64,000 nucleotides of DNA from Planctomycetota bacterium. Its GTDB lineage: Bacteria > Planctomycetota > Phycisphaerae > UBA1845. Within the stretch, counting starts at the first letter, position 1; every line of letters starts with the position of its first letter. The notes beneath the pieces were generated by a model. It saw only the letters and a list, made by a program, of their open reading frames with translations. It did no database searches and was not told where the DNA came from. The stretch covers positions 16,103 to 80,102 of the forward strand of contig JAJRYY010000173.1 in the NCBI GenBank assembly GCA_024275565.1, read 5' to 3'. The position numbers and the translations under genes are program-made. Positions 51,757-60,853 of this stretch are shown piece after piece.

Positions 51757-52082
51757 CGAACACAGGTTGATCCACAAAAACTGTCCAGGATTCGTAGCGG
51801 AAACCGGGAGCGACTTCGCAACCTGGGATGCCCCCGGGGTCGTGCATCAAATTCGAGACCGGTCAGCCTACCCGTCCGGATCAACGGGGGTGAATCACTT
51901 TATGACTGATTTGGCATTCTTTGTTCGCCGCTTTCGGTGTATAGATCTCAAGAATGTCTGAGGGTCCGTATCGCAAACGTGCGATAATGATAAAGATGCC
52001 GGTGTCGAGCGCGGTGCCTCAGGTCGTTGGGGCAATTCCGGCAATGTGGGAGTCGAGTTATTTTGTTACAGGGAGTTTTTGT

Positions 52083-53522
52083 ATGACAATTCGTAAGTAT
52101 AGTGGCGTTTCGTGTGCAATTCTGATGGCGTTGCTGCTCGCATTCCAAACAGGATGTCCATCCGTACGGGGTGGTCGCGATGTTGGAGGCGGTAACGGTG
52201 GTGGTGGCGACGTTGGCGGCGGCGACGTTGGAGGCGGTGACGTTGGCGGCGGCGACGTTGGTGGCGGTGACGTTGGTGGCGACGACGGCGGCGGCGACGT
52301 TGGTGGCGACGACGGCGGCGGCGACGTTGGTGGCGACGACGGTGGTGGTGGCGACGTTGGCGGCGACGACGGTTCGCAAGTGACCCTGACACCGGTCAAG
52401 ACGAACATAGACGTCCACAATGGCGGTCGCATCGCTGTCGGTGACGATCTACTCGTGTACGGTTACGGTGGATTCGCTGGTGTCGATTACATCATCCCAT
52501 CCGAAGGAGATACCGAAGGCCGAAACCTGCCCGATGGTGACAGTTTTGTGGCGGGTTCTTTTGCTGTATCCGGAAAGAAGATTGCGCTTGTGAGCAACTT
52601 CCTGGTCACGATCTTCGACACGACGACCGAAACCGCAACAGCCATCGGCGAAAATCAGATCCGTCTCGTCAACACACCCTCAGGGATTTACTCACAGGGT
52701 CACATCATGGCAGATGGTCCGTACATCGCCTGTCGGAACGATTCAGGCAGCAATGATGGTAGCCTGGTTGCTGTCATTGACGTGAGTGGCGATGTGCCAA
52801 TGGTCATTTACTTCACCACCAACCCGGAAAACAATGTCGATCACATTGCGGTGGATGGTTCTGCCGGTCAGGTAGCAGCCTCAGCCGGCAACGTCTTCTA
52901 CATCTACGACATCAATAATCCAACAGCAGCACCTGCCGTGTACGACACAACAGATTCCGGTGGCATTGGCGACAACATCTTCACTCTTGATGGTGGATAT
53001 ATCTTCTACGAAGATGCTGAAGCGTTTGGCAACGCCAGGTTCCTGGACGTCGCTGACGGCAGCATCACCACATTGACACAGAACCCCGCCACTGGCGAAC
53101 AGTGTCACAACGCGGACACCTATGTGTACTTTGTCGATCGCGATTCCGAGGATTCGAACGGTGGCGATGCGCGAAGTGGTGTTGGCGCAGTACCAGCAGC
53201 AGACGCGTCGCTTGCGGGTGATACTCAAATAGACGGATCAACCACAAACAACGGATTCCTCGGTTGGAGTCAAGCCTGCTCAGTGACGCCGGATGGTGCA
53301 TATGCATATATCTCCGGCATGGGATCCATCGGTTCGGGCGAGTTCCTGCAGGTGAGTACCGGCGGTGCATTCTCGCTGATTGCAGACCCAGATGGGTCGA
53401 GCCAGTACGGACTGCCCGGAACGGATGTCGCCACGAGTGCAACGCTTGTCGGTTTCAAAACAGGCGATGGAACGACCGCTGGCAGCTCAACGAAGGTTGG
53501 CTACATCATTCTCGGCAATTGA
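52083..53522 (+). CDS. putative lipoprotein with Gly-Asp repeat linker and propeller-like domain
   Basis: MTIRKYSGVSCAILMALLLAFQTGC then (GGGDVGG/GGDDGGGDV)n. Confidence 0.75.
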   Translation: MTIRKYSGVSCAILMALLLAFQTGCPSVRGGRDVGGGNGGGGDVGGGDVGGGDVGGGDVGGGDVGGDDGGGDVGGDDGGGDVGGDDGGGGDVGGDDGSQVTLTPVKTNIDVHNGGRIAVGDDLLVYGYGGFAGVDYIIPSEGDTEGRNLPDGDSFVAGSFAVSGKKIALVSNFLVTIFDTTTETATAIGENQIRLVNTPSGIYSQGHIMADGPYIACRNDSGSNDGSLVAVIDVSGDVPMVIYFTTNPENNVDHIAVDGSAGQVAASAGNVFYIYDINNPTAAPAVYDTTDSGGIGDNIFTLDGGYIFYEDAEAFGNARFLDVADGSITTLTQNPATGEQCHNADTYVYFVDRDSEDSNGGDARSGVGAVPAADASLAGDTQIDGSTTNNGFLGWSQACSVTPDGAYAYISGMGSIGSGEFLQVSTGGAFSLIADPDGSSQYGLPGTDVATSATLVGFKTGDGTTAGSSTKVGYIILGN

Positions 53523-53652
53523 GCATGACACGATAGGACAGCAGCTGCTCACCCTGTATCATATGGGTTGGCGGTGACCTGCCTCTGGAATACCAGGCGA
53601 CGCAGCGTCGATCAGGCGCTCGTCGCTTGTTTTATTTTCAAGGGAAGGACAA

Positions 53653-54639
53653 GTGGAGGATATTGTGGTGAAACGAACGGGACTGGTGCTGGATGACGCG
53701 TTCCAGGGGCATCTGACCGGTCCAGGACACCCGGAGCGACCTGAGCGGCTGCAACGCATTGCTGAGGTGTTTGAGGCGAAGGGGATCGTTGAGAGATCTC
53801 AGCGGATCACACCAGTCGCAATGACGCCCGAGGCTGTTTGCGGCGGGCATGGGGCTGGATATGTGGAGCGATTGCGAACCGCATGTGCGCAGGGTACACC
53901 ATATATCGACTCGCCTGACAGCGTAATCTGCAGGGAAAGCTTCGATCTCGCGTTGCTGGCAGCCGGGTCAGTGGTCTCAGCCGTGGATCGTGTCATGGCT
54001 GGCGAGATGGCGAATGCGTTTTGCGCGGTGCGACCGCCCGGGCATCACGCGGAGCGGGACGAATCGATGGGGTTCTGCCTCTTCGGGAATATCGCACTGG
54101 CTGTCCACCATTTACGCGAGAAGCATGGTGTCGGGAAGGTGCTGATTCTGGACTGGGATGTGCATCACGGAAACGGGACGCAGCATCTGCTGGAGGACGA
54201 TCCTGAGGCGATGTTCATCAGCATCCACGGACATCCGGAGGTTGTGTATCCGGGAACGGGGTACGCTGAAGAACGCGGGACGGGGGCAGGAATCGGCGCC
54301 ACGCTCAACGTCCCAATGCAACCGCACAGTGGAGACAAAGCGTATCGCGAAGCGTTCGACCGTCACATTCGCGGCGTGCTTGAATCCTTTGAGGCTGACT
54401 TCGTATTGCTCAGCGCCGGGTTCGACGCACATCGACTCGATCCCCTCGCACCGCTGGATCTTGAGACCGAATCCTATGGCTGGATGACGGATTTGCTGCT
54501 CGATGTGGCTGACGAGCATTGCGGAGGAAAACTGGTCAGCGTACTTGAGGGTGGGTACGACCTCGATGCGCTGGGGGACTCGGCTGCACTGCATGTTTCA
54601 CTGCTCATGGATCGGTCAGCCAGGGGCGGGGCGGAGTGA
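53653..54639 (+). CDS. histone deacetylase / acetoin utilization-family protein
   Basis: RPPGHHAERDESMGFCLFGNIALA, DWDVHHGNGTQ, LSAGFDAH. Confidence 0.94.
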   Translation: MEDIVVKRTGLVLDDAFQGHLTGPGHPERPERLQRIAEVFEAKGIVERSQRITPVAMTPEAVCGGHGAGYVERLRTACAQGTPYIDSPDSVICRESFDLALLAAGSVVSAVDRVMAGEMANAFCAVRPPGHHAERDESMGFCLFGNIALAVHHLREKHGVGKVLILDWDVHHGNGTQHLLEDDPEAMFISIHGHPEVVYPGTGYAEERGTGAGIGATLNVPMQPHSGDKAYREAFDRHIRGVLESFEADFVLLSAGFDAHRLDPLAPLDLETESYGWMTDLLLDVADEHCGGKLVSVLEGGYDLDALGDSAALHVSLLMDRSARGGAE

Positions 54640-54659
54640 ATGGGCAGGGGCGGTGTGTG

Positions 54660-54737
54660 GTTGAACACTGGCGGGCAAGCCGCCAGTGGCACGCGGCGGT
54701 TGAACTATGGCGGGCAAGCCACCAGTGGCACGCAGCC
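54660..54737. repeat. 39-bp direct repeat x2 each containing a hairpin CACTGGCGG-GCAAG-CCGCCAGTG
   Basis: two copies; the first has a perfect 9-bp stem (54666-54688); lies between convergent genes. Confidence 0.85.
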
Positions 54738-54777
54738 ACCGGATCATCTGGATTGCACATGGTCCGAACAGCGGCCC

Positions 54778-56097
54778 CTACATCGGTTCTGAGGGGATGG
54801 ATTTTCCGTGTGGATCGTGCTTGGGATCGGTCAGTTGCTCGCGGAGTTCTTCACGCAGCTCGGGGGTGATGTAGTGCTCCATGCGGTTGGCTGGCTCGTG
54901 GAGGTGGTCGCTGGCGAGATGGAAATGCTTCGCCAGGTACGATTCCCAGAGGCGATGCGCCCCGACGAGCTGCGATGCTGCCAGCTTACCGCTGTCTGTG
55001 AGGCGATAGACTACATCGCGACCATCCATCATCCGCACAATTTCGTTCTGTCGCAGGAGCTTCCGGAGGGCGCGGGTCGGCAGTGATCCCCCGCCCACAA
55101 CGGTCAAAACCTCGTCACGCCTCATCGATCGCCCGGACTCACCGTTCATCTCCTCCCAGCGATAGAGCAACCCAAGAACATCCTGCCGAACGATCCGCGA
55201 GGACAGCTTCATGCGGTGATACCACTTGGCAAGCAGGCCTTGCTCGGGCGCGAGGAAAATCGCAACAAACAGGACGAATCCGACGACCACCGCCATCATC
55301 GCGGAAGTATTCGCCACAGCATCGACGCCGACCCATCCCGGACCATAGCACGCAAGCAGATGACCCGTCACTGCGGAAAAACACGCGATCAACTGGCTCA
55401 GCAGGATCATCACGCCGAGACGATCGGTCAGCAGATGAGCAGTGGCAGCCGGGACGATCAGCATGGCGATCACAAGAATCGAACCGACGGATTCAAAATT
55501 GGCAACGGTCGTGACAGCCACCATCACCATCAACGCATAGTGCATCAGCGTCGCATTGATACCGAGCGTCGTTGCGAGATCCGGATCGAAGGAGGAGATT
55601 TTCAGCTCCTTGTAGAATAATCCCACGAACAGGATATTCAACACAAACACACAAGCGAGATTTCGTGCAGCGGGCGGGACATCTTCAAATTGTGCATCGA
55701 GGGCAATTTGTACAATGTTACCATACAACACGCAGCCAGGATCGAGATCAACATGGTCGGCCACCTGTCGAATCAGGACGAGTCCGATCGCGAACAGGAT
55801 GCTGAACACGACGCCCATGGCAGCCCCATGCTCGACCTTGCCATACCGCGTGATGACCTGCGTAAGCAGTGCAGTGATCACGCCGACGATGACCGCACCC
55901 GCAAACATCGGCCACGCTGCCCGACTACTCGTAATGAGAAACGCAATCGCAAGACCCGGCAATACCGCATGTGAAATCGCATCACCCATGAGGCTGAGTC
56001 GGCGGAGGACGAGATAGTTCCCAAGCAGTGCACACGAACAGGCACTGAGCGTACCAACAAACAAAATCCAGCCGTCAATCGCCCAGTCCCATTCCAT
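54778..56097 (-). CDS. metal ABC transporter permease fused to a C-terminal DtxR-like domain
   Basis: ABC-3 permease followed by HTH-like region and HRLWESYLAKHFHLASDHLHEPANRMEHYITPELREEL. Confidence 0.9.
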   Translation of the reverse strand: MEWDWAIDGWILFVGTLSACSCALLGNYLVLRRLSLMGDAISHAVLPGLAIAFLITSSRAAWPMFAGAVIVGVITALLTQVITRYGKVEHGAAMGVVFSILFAIGLVLIRQVADHVDLDPGCVLYGNIVQIALDAQFEDVPPAARNLACVFVLNILFVGLFYKELKISSFDPDLATTLGINATLMHYALMVMVAVTTVANFESVGSILVIAMLIVPAATAHLLTDRLGVMILLSQLIACFSAVTGHLLACYGPGWVGVDAVANTSAMMAVVVGFVLFVAIFLAPEQGLLAKWYHRMKLSSRIVRQDVLGLLYRWEEMNGESGRSMRRDEVLTVVGGGSLPTRALRKLLRQNEIVRMMDGRDVVYRLTDSGKLAASQLVGAHRLWESYLAKHFHLASDHLHEPANRMEHYITPELREELREQLTDPKHDPHGKSIPSEPM

Positions 56098-57605
56098 CAG
56101 GCAGGAACTCCCTTCGAGCGTGATTCATCCGCCTTGTGCGGTGATGGCGGAATGGTGGATTCCTGTTCAAGCTCCCTCTCAAGCTCTTCGACAACATCCC
56201 CCGCAAGCACATGCTCGATCTCATCAGCATCACGATCGACGTGCGACGGAGCAATGTCGGCATATCGGATGAGGTACAGCTCCCATAGACGATGATTTCG
56301 CAAAATACGCCTCGATTCACGCCGACCGGTTTCGGTAAGCTTCAGCGTATTCGGCCCAATCTGCGAGACCAGTCCCAGCCGCGATCCGCGCGCGATGAGT
56401 CGATCGAGATGCCGGCGCGACCAGAACCGTTTCGCATGAACATCCGCGATCGGAATCGCAACCTCAGCCGCAAGATCCTCCTCACACTCAGCAAGGGCAC
56501 GCAGCAGGTTTTGATGTGCGACACGGTGCGACAGCGACCATCGGCGATACACACCCGCCAGTACCCCCCTATGCGGCGAAAATATCATGCTGAATGCAAA
56601 AACGACCCCCGTGGAGATGACGATGATCGCACCGGTTGGCAGTCGCGGCAACAAGGCACTCAGCACAGAACCCATCCATCCGCTGAACGCTCCGATCCCC
56701 CCCGCAATGACCGTCATCAGCAGCAGGCTATCCGTCCAGAATCTCGCAGCAGCCGCAGGTATAATAAGCAGTGCGACGATCATAATCAGACCAACTGCCT
56801 GCAAACCCGTCACTGTCGTCAGAACAACAAGCCCCATCATCAGCACATCGATCCAGAAAACCGGACGCCCCATCGATGACGCAAACGTCTGATCGAAGCA
56901 GACCAGGCGAAATTCCTTGAACATGACCGCACAACACGCGATCACCGCGAAGGCTGTCCCGCCGATCAGCATGGCGTCGCGATGAAGCATCGCAGCCGCC
57001 TTACCATAAATAAAACTCTGCAAACCAGACTCACCACCGGTGTTCATCTGCTGAATGATGCTGAACAGGACCATCCCAATACCAAAGAAAACACTCAACA
57101 CAATTCCAATAGCAGCATCTTCGCGAATACGAGACACCCGCCGCATTCCGATCACCGCCAACACACCCAGCGTCCCGGAAACCGCCGCACCAAAAAGCAG
57201 CCAGCCAAGGTTTTTATGTCCGACGACCATGAACGCAATGGCGATCCCGGGAAGGGTCGCGTGACTCAGCGCATCACCGAGCATGGCGCGTTTGCGGAGG
57301 TAGGCGAACGTACCGATCACTCCGGCAGCCGCACCCAGCAAAGTCGCACCAATCACAACGATCCGCGTATTGTAATCACGCAGCGTCAACGCACGAAATA
57401 TCTTATCCCAACTAGGAAAGCTCACGGAATTGTCAGTGATACCGCCCGAAGCGAGCATACCTGATACGGGCACACCTGAAGCAATCACGCTGCTGAAGCC
57501 GACACGATGCCCATCCGCAGCATCAGCGATCGGCGTACATCCGAGCAGGGCAACCCAGACCGCCGCCCACACCATCCGCAATCGATTCGCACGGCGGTTC
57601 ACCAC
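56097..57605 (-). CDS. metal ABC transporter permease fused to a C-terminal DtxR-like domain
   Basis: ABC-3 permease followed by RLGLVSQIGPNTLKLTETGRRESRRILRNHRLWELYLIRYADIAPSHVDRDADEIEHVL. Confidence 0.9.
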   Translation of the reverse strand: MVNRRANRLRMVWAAVWVALLGCTPIADAADGHRVGFSSVIASGVPVSGMLASGGITDNSVSFPSWDKIFRALTLRDYNTRIVVIGATLLGAAAGVIGTFAYLRKRAMLGDALSHATLPGIAIAFMVVGHKNLGWLLFGAAVSGTLGVLAVIGMRRVSRIREDAAIGIVLSVFFGIGMVLFSIIQQMNTGGESGLQSFIYGKAAAMLHRDAMLIGGTAFAVIACCAVMFKEFRLVCFDQTFASSMGRPVFWIDVLMMGLVVLTTVTGLQAVGLIMIVALLIIPAAAARFWTDSLLLMTVIAGGIGAFSGWMGSVLSALLPRLPTGAIIVISTGVVFAFSMIFSPHRGVLAGVYRRWSLSHRVAHQNLLRALAECEEDLAAEVAIPIADVHAKRFWSRRHLDRLIARGSRLGLVSQIGPNTLKLTETGRRESRRILRNHRLWELYLIRYADIAPSHVDRDADEIEHVLAGDVVEELERELEQESTIPPSPHKADESRSKGVPA

Positions 57606-58420
57606 TATCTCGCTCCCGCACCAGCCACCGCCTGAGCAGCCTTGTCGAGCAGTGTCAGTCGCCCGCCATACGTCTTATGCAGATTCTCGGCGGTGAAGAC
57701 CTTCTCGGTAGGACCAGCCGCCACGATCCGCATATTCAGCAATACAACATCGTCGAAATAATCCGGAACCGTCTGCAAATCATGATGCACCACCAGAACC
57801 GTCCGATTCTTCGCACTCAACGCACGCAGCAGCACAACAATCGCAGCCTCAGTCGCAGCATCAACCCCGGCAAACGGTTCGTCCATGAAGTAAATCTGAG
57901 CATCCTGAGCAAGCGCCCGCGCCAAAAACACACGCTGCTGCTGACCGCCGGAGAGCTTCGATATCTGCCGATGCGCATAATCCGCCATCCCCACCTGATC
58001 CAGACATTCGAGTGCCGCATACTTGTCACGCTTACGCGGCGGCAGACACCACGGAATGCGTCCATACCGCCCCATCGTCACAACATCGAGCGCGGAGGCA
58101 GGAAAGTCCCAGTCCACACTCTCCCGCTGCGGAACATACCCAACGATCCCCCGCTGCTGACGATACGACTTACCATAAAATCGAACACTCCCCGATGCAC
58201 GCGGCACAAGATCGAGACAGGCTTTGATGAGCGTACTCTTGCCAGCTCCGTTCGGACCGACAACTCCAATCAACCGCCCGCCGGTGGCAGTGAAGTCGAT
58301 ATCCCAGAGAACGGGCTTGCGATGATACGCCACCGTCATATCGTGGATCGACAGCGGACTCTCCGCATCGTGATCGTCGTTCCTCGCCTCAATCTTAGAT
58401 CCCGCAAACCGTCCGGACAC
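57605..58420 (-). CDS. metal (Mn/Zn) ABC transporter ATPase
   Basis: GPNGAGKST, LSGGQQQRVFLARAL, MDEPFAGVD. Confidence 0.95.
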   Translation of the reverse strand: MSGRFAGSKIEARNDDHDAESPLSIHDMTVAYHRKPVLWDIDFTATGGRLIGVVGPNGAGKSTLIKACLDLVPRASGSVRFYGKSYRQQRGIVGYVPQRESVDWDFPASALDVVTMGRYGRIPWCLPPRKRDKYAALECLDQVGMADYAHRQISKLSGGQQQRVFLARALAQDAQIYFMDEPFAGVDAATEAAIVVLLRALSAKNRTVLVVHHDLQTVPDYFDDVVLLNMRIVAAGPTEKVFTAENLHKTYGGRLTLLDKAAQAVAGAGAR

Positions 58421-58455
58421 GACAGCATCCTCCTGATATATACCTTGAATATCAC

Positions 58456-59541
58456 CTACCGACGCATCGACAGCTTCCCCGACATACCACGCTCCGGCGC
58501 ATCACCACCCAGCGCCCGGGCGATCACCGTCACATTGTGATCGATCATCCCGATATACGTCCCTTCATAACTCCCAGGCGCACCCATGGCATCGGAAAAG
58601 AGACTCCCACCAATCACGATTTCATGCCCACGAGACCGCGCCCCCTCAATCAGCGACTCCACATTTTTCCGCGATACTGACGTCTCCACAAAGACAGCCT
58701 TCACATCTCTCACCACGATCAAATCCACAATCCCAATCAGATCATCAATCCCCGCCTCAGATTCCGTACTGATCCCCTGAATCCCCTGAACATCCATCCC
58801 ATACGCCCGACCCATATAATTGAACGCATCATGGGCAGTCACCAGCACGCGACTCCGCTCCGGAATACTCGATAGCACGCGGCGAGCATACGCATCCAAT
58901 GCATCAAGCTTCTTCGCATATCGCTGATAATTGCCCCTGTAATAATCACCATTGACCGAATCAAAATCCGCCATCGCCCGCGCGACCGACGCCGCACACT
59001 TCTTCCACAACGACACATCCATCCACAAATGCGGATCAAAATGACCGGCAAATTCCGGCGGCTCCAGCAGCAGCTTCTCATCGATCGATTCCGTCACGGC
59101 ATGAACAGGACGCTTCCGCCCCACCTTGATGAGCGCATCCGAAAGCTTCCCCTCAAGCATCAGACCGCTGTAAAACACAATATCCGCCCGGATCAGCTTC
59201 CCAATATCAGCACGCGTCGCCTGGTACAGATGCGGATCAACGCCAGTCCCCATAATCCCCACCACGTCGCCCTTCTCACCCACAACATGACGCACAATGT
59301 CCGCCACCATCCCCGTCGTACACACCACCTTGAACGCCCGCCCGCCCGCAGAATCCTCCCCAATCGCGCGAGAAGAACCACCAAGGCAACCGGCAATCGC
59401 AACCACCACCACAAAACCTGGAACCCAGCACCGGCATCGCTTGTATTTCAACACATCAGCCCTTTCCGAGTACCGCAATCTATGGACCATGTAATCCACA
59501 GACCCTGTAATCCATGGACCATGCAATCCATATTGTATCAT
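58456..59541 (-). CDS. TroA/ZnuA-family metal-binding lipoprotein (start probably internal)
   Basis: VAIAGC lipobox; VDPHLYQAT, FDPHLWMDV, HDAFNYMGRAYGM. Confidence 0.92.
   Translation of the reverse strand: MIQYGLHGPWITGSVDYMVHRLRYSERADVLKYKRCRCWVPGFVVVVAIAGCLGGSSRAIGEDSAGGRAFKVVCTTGMVADIVRHVVGEKGDVVGIMGTGVDPHLYQATRADIGKLIRADIVFYSGLMLEGKLSDALIKVGRKRPVHAVTESIDEKLLLEPPEFAGHFDPHLWMDVSLWKKCAASVARAMADFDSVNGDYYRGNYQRYAKKLDALDAYARRVLSSIPERSRVLVTAHDAFNYMGRAYGMDVQGIQGISTESEAGIDDLIGIVDLIVVRDVKAVFVETSVSRKNVESLIEGARSRGHEIVIGGSLFSDAMGAPGSYEGTYIGMIDHNVTVIARALGGDAPERGMSGKLSMRR
59469..59532. repeat. 16-bp tandem repeat x3-4 (ggaccatgtaatccac)
   Basis: ggaccatgtaatccac / agaccctgtaatccat / ggaccatgcaatccat, plus a weaker preceding unit. 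Confidence 0.9.
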
Positions 59542-59587
59542 AAGCTACATTTCTTTGCACAGAGTACTTATCGGCAGGATTTTGTCA

Positions 59588-59633
59588 ATGTTTGACACTT
59601 GAACTTCAAAATGTTTGACACCTGAACATCAAA
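59588..59633. promoter_or_regulatory. 23-bp direct repeat x2, each with inverted repeat TTTGA-N10-TCAAA, upstream of the MntR-like gene
   Basis: atgtttgacacttgaacttcaaa / atgtttgacacctgaacatcaaa. Confidence 0.55.
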
Positions 59634-59697
59634 ATGAGCAATCACCCAGCCTAGGGCGTTGCAACGAGGGGCGACACGAGGCTATAGTACCCGCCAC

Positions 59698-60156
59698 ATG
59701 GCAGAAAAAACGCCCAATCAACCCAGACGACAGGCCCGCTCTTCTGCAAGCTCAACGAACGCATTCAAGCGCATCAGAGACGACCACGCGAGGGAGCTGG
59801 CAGAAGATTACGTCGAACTCATCGACGACCTCATCACCCAGACAGGCGAAGCACGCGCAGTCGATATCGCAGCAAAACTCGGCGTAAGTCACGTCACTGT
59901 CGCAAACACCATCCGCCGCCTCAAACGCGACAGCCTCGTCACCGCAGAACCCTACAGGTCAATATTTCTGACCCCCAAAGGCAAACGCCTCGCTACCGCC
60001 GCAAGAGAGCGACATACACTCATACTTGAATTCCTGATCGCCATCGGCGTCCCGCCCAATGACGCAGAAGCAGACGCCGAAGGCATCGAGCACCACCTCT
60101 CCCCCCCCACCCTCAAAGCAATCGTCAGCTTCCTCAAAAAACACCCAAAACCGTGA
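59698..60156 (+). CDS. mntR: MntR/DtxR-family metal-dependent regulator
   Basis: VDIAAKLGVSHVTVANTIRRLKRDSLVTAEPYRSIFLTPKGKRLA...DAEADAEGIEHHLS; divergent to the metal transporter. Confidence 0.85.
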   Translation: MAEKTPNQPRRQARSSASSTNAFKRIRDDHARELAEDYVELIDDLITQTGEARAVDIAAKLGVSHVTVANTIRRLKRDSLVTAEPYRSIFLTPKGKRLATAARERHTLILEFLIAIGVPPNDAEADAEGIEHHLSPPTLKAIVSFLKKHPKP

Positions 60157-60247
60157 TTCAACCAAAAACGCGCAAAAACGGCCAATCCAAACGGAAATCG
60201 CCCGCAAAACCGAACCCCACAGAGACAAATACCCGAACAGCTACAAT

Positions 60248-60757
60248 ATGATGCTGATACGAGAACCCACATCACAGTGGCGACAACGCCACTGCGCATT
60301 TTCACTCGTAGAACTCGTCATTGTCATCGTGATTATCGGAATCATCGCTGCAGTCGCGGTCCCTCGCATCTCCGTCGCTGGAAACAATGCTGGCGATACT
60401 GTCCTCGAAGCCGACCTCCTCGTGCTCAGATCAGCCATCGATATGTACGCCGCTGAGCATGGCGGCACTTATCCAGACAAGAAAGGCAAATTCGCAAAAC
60501 AGATGACGCGGTACACAGACATCGATGGCGATGACAGCACCACCAGAACCGCCACCCATATATTCGGACCCTACATCGCAAGAATGCCCCCGCTACCAGT
60601 TGGCAAGAATCAGGGCAAAACCGCCGCCATCGACGGCAACAAACCCGGTGCAAAGAACAATGGTGGGTGGTGGTACGACGAAGATACCGGCGAAATCCGC
60701 GCCAACCTGAAGAACGGACAAAAAGATACAAATGGCGTACGCTACAACAGATATTGA
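60248..60757 (+). CDS. type IV prepilin-like / pseudopilin protein
   Basis: CAFSLVELVIVIVIIGIIAAVAVPRI. Confidence 0.88.
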   Translation: MMLIREPTSQWRQRHCAFSLVELVIVIVIIGIIAAVAVPRISVAGNNAGDTVLEADLLVLRSAIDMYAAEHGGTYPDKKGKFAKQMTRYTDIDGDDSTTRTATHIFGPYIARMPPLPVGKNQGKTAAIDGNKPGAKNNGGWWYDEDTGEIRANLKNGQKDTNGVRYNRY

Positions 60758-60853
60758 TCCACGCCTGTCAGTCATACCACTACACAATCCCACAACCACT
60801 CCCCCCCATCCGCAGCAGATTAAGCAAAATCAATAGCTGGACCGACACTTGGG

